A stretch of 64,000 nucleotides of DNA from Todiramphus chloris collaris (lineage: Eukaryota; Chordata; Aves; Coraciiformes; Alcedinidae), in the NCBI GenBank assembly GCA_025345505.1, contig JANVCC010000071.1, positions 680,872 to 744,871 of the forward strand, read 5' to 3'. This document shows positions 13,701 through 25,700 of this stretch, piece by piece (the first letter of the stretch is position 1; each line of letters starts with the position of its first letter). The notes under the pieces were generated by a model. It was not told where the DNA came from, searched no databases, and saw nothing but the letters and a program-made list of their open reading frames with translations. The translations under genes were made by a program, and so were the position numbers.

Positions 13701-16700
13701 ACAAATTATGTACATCTTTCAGCAGATAATTACAGTAAAAACTGAGCAACACTGGAAACTAGGAGAAACTTTCTCTATTGCCCCATGACTGTCCAAATGT
13801 TGTCCAGTTTTAGGTGTGACCATTCAAATACAGAATAAAGGTAATAGAAGAGGGCTGTAATTACAAAACGCATGATGTCTTGTTAATCAGCTCTAATTAG
13901 TTTAGTTCTTTACTTAAACTCCTGAAGATCTTCCTATCTCAAAAATCTCTGCTACTTTTCCCCTTTGTTTCTTAGCAAAAGCTTTTGCTTACGGTGGAAC
14001 TAATTGCTGTCAGGAGGGGATGCAGACCTTAAAGAACGGCAAGCACGTGGAGGACAATTACATGGACAGAAGGACCCCAGTGGGAATGGATTTTGTTCGC
14101 AGTAGTGTTATTATTGAGGTAAAAAATACCAATTCTTAATAACTCGAGAAAAAAATAATACAAATGCTTGGGCAAATCGTGGAGGTCTTTAGGTAGGTAA
14201 TCAAATATGAATAGGTTGATAAGAATTTAAGTTGATTTATGGCATGTTTACATGGCTGGAAATAGTTTTAGTGGTACAAGTACGAAAGGAGCCCATTTGA
14301 TTCATGCTGCTGAATCTTTGATACTGTGCAGAAGGAAACGGGATAGAAACTTGATCAAATAAGCTTGCTCTATTAGTCTGAGAAATATGCAGTGGTGTGA
14401 CTTCGCTGGTAGCAATTAGCAAATCCCTAGCTAATAGAAGATGGTGTGATCGCGTTTCTATACAGGCTAAAAACCACTGTATAGCAGCAGAATAGTATTT
14501 CTGTGTTTTGTAAGTAAAACTGAATATCTGTTACTGCTGATCTGAACTGAAGAGCTGTTACTGCTGAAGCACTGTATTTTTATGTCTGGATTTCTGTCTT
14601 TATATAGCCAGAGGGACTGTCCAGAGAATACACCTATAGTGTGTTCTTCTGCCCAAATGGTAAGTTCATGATTCAAATAAGATATTAAGTTTGTTTGATT
14701 TAGTTATAAATAGAAACATGTGGCTTCACCTCATGGAAAGGAAAAAATAATAATAATAAAAAAATAATCTTTGTTTCCATTTCTCTATGATTGATGAGTT
14801 ATGGTGTGCAGGAGGAACTTTTGAATAGAGTCTTTCTTGCCTGGCTGGCTAATTATGAATTTGCTCTAACTGCCCAAGTGATTTCTGTAAATGGCAATGA
14901 AATTCCTTTACTTTATGAAACAGTTTAAGTATTCAGCACTGTGGACAGTAACTGTGACTGTACTATATTTTCAGTTGATGTTTTAAAATTCAGTTCTGGA
15001 ATCACTGTGTCCTTTCTGCCTGAGTTTTGGATAGCTCAAAGTTGGCTCCAGTAGCTGAACAGAAATGCTTTTGACCACTAGATTAGAACTGAAAAATCAC
15101 TTACAGACTTCATAAGGAATCTAGCTGAGTGGTTTGAATTGAAGGATCTTCTATATGGGAAGGGAGTATAAACAGAAGATGGGAAGAAACAACCATATAT
15201 ACTTCTATAGTTTGCATAAGAGGAGCTGGAAAAATGAACATGTAGTTAGGAAAGGTTTGTTTGTTTAAATTTTCCTAGCTAGCTGTGGGTTATTTTTGAA
15301 GTGTGCGGGGTAAGCTCTAATTCTTACAACATTCCATTATTTTTCTGACTAGAGAAAATACACATTTCTACACCTAACAAATATGAGTACCAGTACATGC
15401 AGAAACCTGCCCAGATGACACACTTTGACGTCGCTGTGAAGGCACACAATGATGCTCACCTGGCCTTGTCCTCTGGTCCACATGACATGGCAGAGATGAC
15501 AGAGATTGTTATTGGTGGACATCAAAATACTAAAACGTGGATTTCCATAAGCAAAATGGGTGAGCCAGTGGCCAGCAGGGACACAGCTGGTATTCTCTCC
15601 TGGGATGAATTCCGCAGCTTCTGGATCAGCTGGAAAAATGGAATTATCCAGGTAATGAATTTATCTGCATAATCATCTGGAAGTCTCTTGCCTCCTTAAA
15701 CAGAGTTGGAGTGCACGTACAGCAGATTTTCATTAGGCTTGTCGTACAAGCTGAAAGCTTCCTTCCTGTTGCTTTTTCTATATTAAATCTTGATTGGACT
15801 ATTTTAATCAGAACATATCTGCTTGCCACATGATGTTCTGATGTCCTCAGGACCTCAGTCTTGGATGTTTTCCATGCTAAGTGTGCCAAAGGCCTTGAAG
15901 GTCAAGCCTGTGGAATTCTCATTAAACTTCCTTGGATTGTTTTGTGGATGGGTCCATCCACAACATTCTCTGATGCACACATAAGTTACTAGGTCCGAGG
16001 ACATATGGCAGACTGACTCTGTATGTATGGGTTCTTGGAACTGCATGGTTTTTTTGTTCCTTTCAGGTTGGCCATGGTACTCGGGTGCTAAATGAGTCTA
16101 TTATTGTGGAGTGGACAGTCCCCAAACAGCTTGAGGTGAAGTACATTGGCTTTTCCACAGGCTGGGGGTCAATGGGAGAGTTTAAAATTTGGAGAAAAGA
16201 AGAGACTGATGAAAATCACAATGAAGCATTTACTCTTGGAGTTCCCCACAACATAATTCCAGGATCAGAAAGAGCTACGGCTTCAATAATAGGTATCAAT
16301 TATGAGGAGGTATCACTAGGTACCACTTATCAAATGTGAAGAGATACTCCAGCTATAACTGGCTTCTGATCAGTATTTGAGTAATACGCCCCAGATAAGA
16401 TAGTCATAGGCAGTTACAAACGTATATGCTACTTAATTCCGGGACAGATGATTGTTGTGACTTTTTGTGACTTGTTTGAATCCTTTCTGAGCTGACAGTG
16501 ACTTGAAAGTTGATACCATCTGAGGGCTTTGCAGAGGCACTGTCTGATAGAATTTGTAGTATTTGTTTCATAATCATCGTGATCACAAACTGTGCTGTGT
16601 TCTAATCTAGCTGCCCAACTTGGGGAGTCGTGTGTAATCAAACTCTGAAATGTGACATTTCTTTATTCCAGTAAGACCTTGAAGGGCTAAGGCTTAACAT

Positions 16701-19700
16701 TTGAAGGACTCCCAGTTTATGATGCAGTTTATTTAAGCTATGTGGAGCTAATAGACATGAGTGTAGTCAGGTGGGGTTTAATCATAAGACAACAGAAGAA
16801 GTAAAGTCTAATTCCTTGATACTGAAGATATCACCTCTTTTTCCAACAGGAGATGTGATGGGTCCTACATTGAACAACTTGGACAATCTTTTGAGATTAC
16901 CATTTGGATGTGGGGAGCAGAACATGATCCATTTTGCTCCTAATGTTTTTGTCCTGAAATACCTGCAGAAAACCAAACAACTCAGTCATGAGGTGGAGAG
17001 TGAAGCTACTGATTACCTTGTTCAAGGTAACGCATTACACATAGAACTTCTAGAAGGAGAAGAGGCTTGTATGTTAGAAGAGAGTTTTGCTAGTATCATA
17101 TTGTCCTTTGTAGTCAGGAGTATCCCAAGTGAAGAGGATTCATCATTTCTTGTAGGCTAATCTCCCAGGTTAACTGATTTTTGATAGCAAGATGTTTTCC
17201 CTTGATATATAGCCTGCATCGTTTCCCTTCATTACCCTAGTTTGCATGCTTATTGGTTTATGCTGGGGTTTCTTTGGGTTTTTTTTTTTTCCCTGTAGGA
17301 AGCTTATGTCTGTGTTTAAACATTTCAGAAAGTCAAGGAACATTAAATTTAGTAACAACTTGTATATTTAGGGATTTTGCCTAATTCATAAATTGTCTAT
17401 TCAGCCCTTTAGTCACTACATGGCTCTTCTCTGAACTTTGTCTTTTTTAACAGTATTTTCTTAGCACCAGTGTGCCCAAAAATCAAAAGTTATTATCCAA
17501 AACACTTAACCTACAGCCATATAATGAAGGCTTTTCTCTGTCCTTTCAGTGTCCTGACTTATCTCACTGAGCAGCTCACAGCAATCTATCTTTTTATGCA
17601 CAGTTTTTCTCAGCATTTCTTTGGGAAGAGCTACATGCAAAATAGTTTTATAACTAAATACAATTCTCAGGACGAGCAAGAATTCTGGGTCATTCTTGCT
17701 TTTAATGATCTCTAAGGGACAAAGCTGTCTCGTGTATGAGTCAGACAATAGTCATGTCATGAAATCAGAGGTGACAGGATTAGGTGGTTCTCCTCTGAAA
17801 ATATAAATACGAAGTGTAATATGTAATATATTTCTTGTATTCATCAGTAAAAGCCCAGTGCTGCTTCCTTTGCTTGACTACAGACATTTCACTTGTAATT
17901 TTCAGTAAGACAAAGGGGTTTTTTAAAGTTTGGGTCAAGATTTCCTTTGTAATATCGTTTGCTTGTGTTTCTTTTTATGCATCTGCAAACCTTCCGGGTT
18001 TTTGGCTCCGAACTCTGCCTGCTAATTAACCCTTACAGAAGAAATCCTCAAGAGTTTTAAACTCTTCTGGGTTTATTGGAGCCCTGCCAAGTGGAAGGTT
18101 TAGATGGGAAAGTCTGTTGCTCACTCTGGAAGGCTTTTGTGACTTGCCAAGCCAGAAAACTAGTTCATCGCTTAGTCATCCATCATAGAAAGTGCTGATA
18201 TCCAACAATTCCCATATATTCCCTAATCTTTAGAAGTGGCCTGAGCTAAACTAGTCAGTAATTTTTTTCTACTTTCCCACAAGGCAGTTCTACAAAAGCA
18301 GGTGAGCAGGTGAAAGGTGAACAGGTTGGAGAAGAAATTTCTTTTCCTCATAGGAAGAGCTTTTTGACTGTCTTTATCTTCAGTCTCAAAAGACATTCTG
18401 GTAGAGTGTTCTTCTATTCAGCACTCAACTTGTTAATAATTATCTAAACCAAGCCTTATAAGACAGCCCTAGTAGCTCAGGAGTGTTCGTACAGATTAAG
18501 AACACCACTGTTATTGTCATGTTACATTAAGCTGTCCCAAGCGACTACAGAGAAAAGTCTGAATCCAGTTGTATCATTGAAGGAAAAAAAGCTCTCATCT
18601 CCATGGTGCTTTCAGTAAAGCAAAAATCTCTCCTTTAGTACTGCATCTTTTAAGAGGAGTCTCAAATTTTTAACATTTCTTCTGGCCGGAATGAGGAGTT
18701 CTAGTCTTACAGATGTTGGCCTGGATGGGTTTCTGAGTACGCTCCCACGTACGTACACAGCGCTGGCTCCATCGCTCGCCCCAAAATAAACGGTTGCCTC
18801 AGGCAGCAGAATCCCTTACACTGGTGCCAGACTCTTCATTTGCTTTACATACTGGTTTTTCTCTCTGTGAGGATTTTGGACTCCCCTGATTCTTTTGTGA
18901 CTTCCAGGCTACCAGCGCCAGCTGACCTACAAGAGACAAGATGGTTCATACAGTGCTTTTGGTGAGAGGGATTCCTCGGGGAGTATGTGGTGAGTGGCTG
19001 CTTGAAACAGTTAGAAAATTCCCTGCTTGCTAGACAGGAAAAACACACAATTGGCAAGGCAAGAAGAGTAACTTTCCAGCTTCATCATGGTACCGCACAC
19101 AGCAGAGAAGAGAAAGAATACTCAGTGACTCTAGGCCTACTGTTTCAGTGTTGCTGAGTGTTCATGCTACGCTGGTAGAGTTGTTTCAAGAGTCAGGGGC
19201 AGTCACAGCTATGAAAATGTCCAGGCTTTAGGCACAGAGGCTATAGTTAGGGATCATATTTGGTCTGTTGGAATTGGAGTAGCAGCATATGGGGTGTTTA
19301 AATGCCTAATTCTGCTAGGGAGTGGAACTTCACCTGGAACAGGTACAGAGAAACTTGCTGTCTCTAGAACTGGCAGAGGCTTCTACTAGGGGAGGGAAAA
19401 AAAAAAATCACACCAGGATCAACCCCAAAACCTCCAAAGAAGTCTTTCTCCCAAGTGCTTTATATCTCCTCCTGGATGAAAGGGAACAGTACAGATTTAT
19501 GCTCTGAGAATTGAAGTGCAAGACTTTTCAGAGTCAAACAGTATGAGAGCCAGAAATTATGAAACTGGGAAATCAGCTCATCTCCCTGATGTGCCCCTTG
19601 GGAAAGCGTGGCCTTTAAGGTTGTGCGTTACATCACGCTAGCGTGTTGCTTGGCGGGGGCGTCTCAGATGTAGTGGATACTTGTCTTCATTCATTTGCCT

Positions 19701-22700
19701 GTGCTGTCATTTGGCTTCTCCATCTGCTTTGTATTTTGCTTTAAACTGATTCTCCTCATGAACTCATGAGGGGAAGTACCACTTCTGTGCTGCTGCCTCG
19801 CTGTTTGTAAGACAGTGAACTTTTATCTCAGAGCTGGCATCTCCCAGTCCCTAGAGGTAAAACACGGTGACACAGAATTACTTAACACTTGAAACCTTCC
19901 CTGCCAGGCAGCACGTTTTCTACCCTCCCATTCCTCAGAGGCTTGTAAAGTGAATGATTCAATCTCCCAGAGCTGGCCAGAGTTCACACTTGTTGCATGT
20001 CAGAGGTTTAGAATTCCAAAAACACTTCTATGGCTTTCTTAATTCTGTGTAAAGTCTAACAGAGGCTCAGATTGTAGCAGTGGGTCTGGATTTCTTTCCT
20101 TTTGGTTTGTTTTTTTTCTTTGAGATAGTAACAAAATTGGAAAATTTACTCCTCTCTTTTCTTTACAAATAATTCCATATTTATAAGGACGTTCATCCTT
20201 AATATAAAAGCTTGAATAATTTGGATAGCAGATGAGTGCCTATAAAAAGAAACTGAATTTCAGACTGTGTCACACCTGGAAGATCTGTTTCTCTTAGTTA
20301 TAATTTTCAGTGTAGTTTGACCCTTAATCCTGCTCTTATCAAGGATTTTGTATAGTGTTCAGGTGCTTTTATGTATTACTTAATTTTTTTTTTCTTTTTT
20401 ACGATATTGCTTCCCCAACAAGATTTTTAAGATTTGTGCTTTCTAGGAATGTTGTTTTTCCCCTTACTGGTACGTTATTCTGAATTTTTCTCAGCAAAGG
20501 TAATATATTTGTACTTACAGGCTAACAGCTTTTGTCCTCAAGTCCTTTGCACAGTCTCGTGGGTTTATTTTCATTGACCCAAAAGAACTAACAGCAGCCA
20601 AAGACTGGATCATCCAGCATCAGAAAGAAGACGGATCTTTTCCTGCGATGGGCAGGATACTAAATAAGGACATTCAGGTAAATATACAGACTCAAAATAA
20701 GGACATTCAGTCAGTATGCAGACTCAAAATCATGCATCAAATGTATTCTTTTTATCCAGCATCCTTTTCTCTAGTTTTTATCCAGTGGTTTGTGTTTGTT
20801 TTCCTCCAGGGTGGAATCCATGGTAAGATCTCCCTGACTGCTTATGTGGTTGCGTCTCTTCTGGAAACAGGTGTAACCTCTGAGGTAACAACAACTTACT
20901 GGAAAGAGCTCTCACATTCTACGTATTCTAAAAACTCTTTTCTTTTTCTTTTTATTTTTTTTAAGCTTGATTTTACTACTGTTCACTTTCAAAGGTTCTG
21001 TGCTCACTAGAACAACAGCACCCAGGTAACAGAGGCTGTGGGAAAGCCTTGAAATCATTCTAAAGTTAAGGAGTCTGTTCTGAAGTTGTTCAAGGTCATC
21101 TCCCATCCTTCAGCCATCATCTCAAGGATTATTCTACCAGAGTGACCCCATCCTCCAAACTCTTCCAGAAATTACTGCAAAAATACATTTTCTATCTGCT
21201 CAAACCCTTCTCTAACTAGCTTAGTGCTAGCAGCAGTTAAAGTAGGGCCACTCGGGCTTTGGGGATCCAGAGAACTTTTCAATCTGCCTTTGCTACAGTG
21301 GCCAAAATGCTACTGCTGTTAGATTACAGTATCTTTGGAGAGCTGCACTCCTGTAATGTGCTGGGTTGAGGACTCTGGAGAAAAATGTTTCTCCTCTTTG
21401 TAATGAGACAGAACAGGAACAGAAGTATAGCTGCAGAGGAACGTGCAATTACTCTGCATAATTTTTGAAGTAGGAAAAAACCCAGCATTGCTTCCACTAC
21501 ATTTTGGAGATTCCTTCTTAAAACTCCTGGTAGAAGCTGTGCTCCTCTCCTCTGCTGTATTTTTGCCTGTGTGCAATGCCACTAGAGTGGAGCTGCCCAG
21601 GTAACACCGTAGTTAAACATTCCCCCCACAACTGAGCAAATGTCCCCGTGCAGATGCGCTGAGCAGGTCACGGTGACACTTCCTCACTCTTCAGCAGCCG
21701 AGAGGAGTGAGCTGGGTCTGTGCAGGTAGAACTGGAAGGTTAAAACAGGAGGTGTAGTGGATGTTGTAGTGTGTCTTGGAGATCTGTACTGGGACAAAAG
21801 GATTGCTCACCCGGGCGAAAACCAGAGAATTTATGGAGACTCTGAGGCAGCCCCTGAGAGCAGCAGCATCCGTTCAGAAACTTGGTGATAATCTGAGCAC
21901 TTCTGATGGGTACAGCTCAAAGAATGAGACCGTGGTGCTGCTGCAAGGAGATACCCCTTAACCTCCAGTTCTTGTTGGAGTACAAGGCCTTAAATCTTAC
22001 TAAAAGTTAAAAAAAAAAAAATAAATTTTTAAAAAGTAGAGAATCCTCCAGTGCTCATAGAGCAACTTTCTGCCTCCCTGTGAGAAGTGATGTGATGCTC
22101 TCTCTGGGCTGCTGTGTCAGGACAGCCCTAGCATTTTTATTTGCTGAAGTGCAGTTTATGTGGATCTAAAGGTTTTCCTAGAGGAGATTTGCAAGTGTTA
22201 CTAATGATCTTAGCTAGGAAATGAGGAAGGGGAAGGTTAGTGCCACAGGGAAATCAAAGGAAACCAAATTACATCAAGTCCAATTAAATTGTTTCTATAA
22301 ATTATCAGAGCCACGTTCCTGCGTGGTGAGGTCATTGAGGGAGTTAATAAAACATGTTTGTTGGCTGCAGGGACCCCTGGGAACCTTGGCCTTTATTATC
22401 CTCTGGCGTCTGCTAGACGCTCCGGAGTGTCAGGAACACAATCACACAGACAGTAGAGAGCTCGCTTCTGCTCTGCTCCTCTGCTGCCTTGCAGGGGCTT
22501 GAAATTTCTGCAGCTTTAGGGGGAAATAGGTGTCTCTTGGTCTTAGTCTAGAACATTCTTGCTATGCTCTTTTCTCCTGCTTTGAATTTGTGATGCATGG
22601 CTTTTCTTGGGGAAAGGGAAGTGTTAGTGTCATTCAGCAGAGAGCAAAACGCGTTTTTCCTCGGTTTTGTTTGTTTGGGGGTTTTTTAATGGCTACGAAG

Positions 22701-25700
22701 TAATCAGAAATAAAGTGATTCTAACTTCTAACTAGAGGCTGATAATACGGGTGATATGTCTGGGCTCTTTCCCTAAAATATAGGAAGAAAGAACAGCTGT
22801 TGACAAAGCAAAACACTTCTTAGAGTCCAACTTGTATTCAGCAGAAGACCCCTACACTACTGCCTTGAGTGCCTATGCCCTGACCCTGCTACGCAGCCCC
22901 TCCGCTGCCGTGACGCTGCGGAAGATGAACAGCATGGCTATTACACAAGGTACTGTGCTCCTGGCTGATCAAACGATCTGTGTGACTTTCTGCAGAGGAC
23001 AGAGCTCGTGAGAGGAGCTCTTCCTCACGGTGCAGTTGGACTTGAAGTCAGAGAGCTGAGGTGCACAGCTTTCTAGTGTACAGCTGATGCTGAAGGAAGG
23101 CTCTGCAGTGCCTTTCCTGGCAATATGGTGCCTTGCCTTGTAACATGGCACAGTCCCTCACGGTGGATTTTAATCCCAAATCCAAGAATTACCTAATTTA
23201 CCTCACTGAGCCACCTTTGTAACTGCAAAGGGAGCCTCTTGCCCAGGGGATGCTCCTGTAAAAGGAGGGACAGTGCTGTTCGGGGCCTGAACCTGTGCTT
23301 CGAGTCAATGCAAAAGCAGAACTTGATTCTTGCCATTACAACACACACAAACTCCACTGTCCTCCTCTTCCAGATGGCTTTACACACTGGAGTTTGACAG
23401 GAACTCTTGTTACTGATGAAGATGCCTTCATGGGATTTAATGACGGTCTCTCTCAATCAGGTACTTGTACTGCAAAGATGGGGATAAGAGAATGGGCTGC
23501 AATAGCAGCCCCCTGGCTGCCTGGATTCTAGGGAGTTGTGTCTGTAACACGAGGCATTCTGAAAATGGCAGTCAGGCAGGGCAGAGACCAGGGGAATTAA
23601 TCCCTCCCCCCATCTTTTTCAGTTGTTTCTGCAGAAGTGGAAATGACATCTTACGCCCTTTTGACGTACACACTCTTAGGAGATGTGGCCTCTGCACTTC
23701 CCGTAGTAAAGTGGCTTTCACAGCAAAGGAATGCACTTGGAGGATTCTCTTCTACTCAGGTGGGCTGCCTCTGAAAGGGTAGCTTTGATACCTGCATAAT
23801 CAATGGCAGAAATCAATTCATTCGGGAATGATCAATGCAGAGTTTCCATCTAGAGTCTAGACAGAAACTGCCTGTGTCCTGGTAAGAAATAAAAGTTTCC
23901 AGTGCTCTTTACTCCTCCTTTTTCAGACTGGTAATTTGAAAGGAACCTAGACTGGGTCCTTACAGGTGCATTTGACAGCAAAAGTGAACAAAAGCTGATA
24001 TTTCCTTTGCTATCTGAATTAATAAGGAGGGTTGTGCTACCAGAAGCTGATGACTGGCCAGCACAGTGCTTGTTTGTGAGTTTACTGTGGTCCTGTATTA
24101 TTCGCTGTGCTGATCTCTACCTCTCCTGACCCCTAGGACACCTGTGTAGCCCTGCAGGCTCTGGCTGAATACGCTATCCTTTCTTATGTGGGAGGAGTCA
24201 ACCTCACCATTTCCTTGGCTTCTACTAATCTAGACTACCAGGAGACATTTGAGCTTAACAAGATGAATAAAAAAGTCCTCCAGACTGCAGTGGTAGGTGA
24301 TTTCATTTTTTATGTAGCCCAATCTTTCAAGCCATCCACATGAGCTGGGTTCTGAATGACAGCTCAAGTTAGTCCAATAATGGCAAAACCACAAGTTAAA
24401 CACTAAAATCTGGGCTCTGACATGAAGGAGGCAGCACTCAAAGGCATTTTTCACCATAACTAATGCCTGATGCTTCTTTTGTGCTGCTACTTGTTTGTGC
24501 CATTGTTAAATGCAGGTGGCTGGAAAGAGCAAGCCGTACTCTCTTCACTTCCCCAGTCTCCTTTGTAACCATAAAGATATCTTCTACTGAATAAAGCTGC
24601 TATTGATACTTGTTTCCATTCTGAGTGCCATGTCTTGTCTGTGGATTCTCCCCAGATCCCCAGCATTCCCACGGGGCTGTTTGTGAGTGCCAAAGGTGAA
24701 GGCTGCTGTCTGATGCAGGTAAAGTTGCCATGGGGCTGGTGGAAGTATGTGAACAGATAGTCTCTGAACACACAGTCTGTTTGCTGCCTTTTTTTATCCC
24801 AGTTAGCTAGGAGGAAGGAGTTACACTTTGAATTTCTCTCAAAGTACTTATGTAATGTGGTGTTGCTTTAATGTGGAGAAATAAAAGTGTTCGTACTAGG
24901 GTGAATCTGCTCTGGACAGCTTTACCTAGGTATGGCTGTGTTGTAAAGCCTCCATTACCCCTCTCTAAAGAGATCTGGTGTCTGTGCCAGTCTTTAGGGA
25001 ACATTTGCGGATGTTATGAAACATTGGGGTCTAATCAACTGCCCTGGTTTGCTTTGTTCCCCCCCATTTCTGCTGCAGATCGATGTCACTTACAACGTAC
25101 CTGATCCTATTGCTAAACCAGCCTTCCAGCTCCTGGTTAACTTGAAGGAGCCCAAGTCAGAGCAGCATCTTCAAGCTCCAAATCTGCTGCGGTCTGTGTC
25201 TCCAGATGAGAATCGCTCTGAAGCTTTGCACAGAGAGAGGACACTGGGAGATGATGATGACCCAGCTTCAGATCAGGACCATCGGGAATACAAAGTCATA
25301 CTGGAGACGTGCACTAGGTAGGCAAGGCCAACCTGCATCGTGTCCTGCCTGGGTCGTAGGGACCGTTTAATTTGCTGACCTGTACTGATACGTTCATCGA
25401 TACAGGAAAAACACCTCATTCTTTCTTGCTGTGTCTGTATCTGAACCAGTGTCAGGCAGAACACCTCACATGCAGAATTCCAGCCATAATTGGGGGTTGT
25501 AGGACAGCATTACCACAGGGACATTCATGAGCACTGCTGCTAGCATCTGTAATTTTAGTGCTTAGTATAGGTCGAAGGTAGGGAAACAAGAACAAAATTT
25601 ACAAAGAGGGCAGCACCTTGGCTTTTTGTCATTAAGTTTCATTATTGCCTCTCCAAAGCCTAAGGGAGACAAACTTAATGTAATTTGCTTGTATCCGGAG

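Larger units (their letters stand above)
16850..24292 (+). other. CPAMD8: CPAMD8 exons 20-27: thioester-containing alpha/alpha-toroid domain
   Basis: Residues 960 to about 1,305. The domain opens with [19 protein letters not shown] and continues with [73 protein letters not shown] and [14 protein letters not shown], and ends at [18 protein letters not shown]. All are conserved helix segments of the alpha-2-macroglobulin thioester domain. The residue aligned with the catalytic His of C3 is Asn (bases 20663-20665), as in alpha-2-macroglobulin. The last part of the exon at 24137-24292 belongs to the second half of CUB. Confidence 0.93.
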
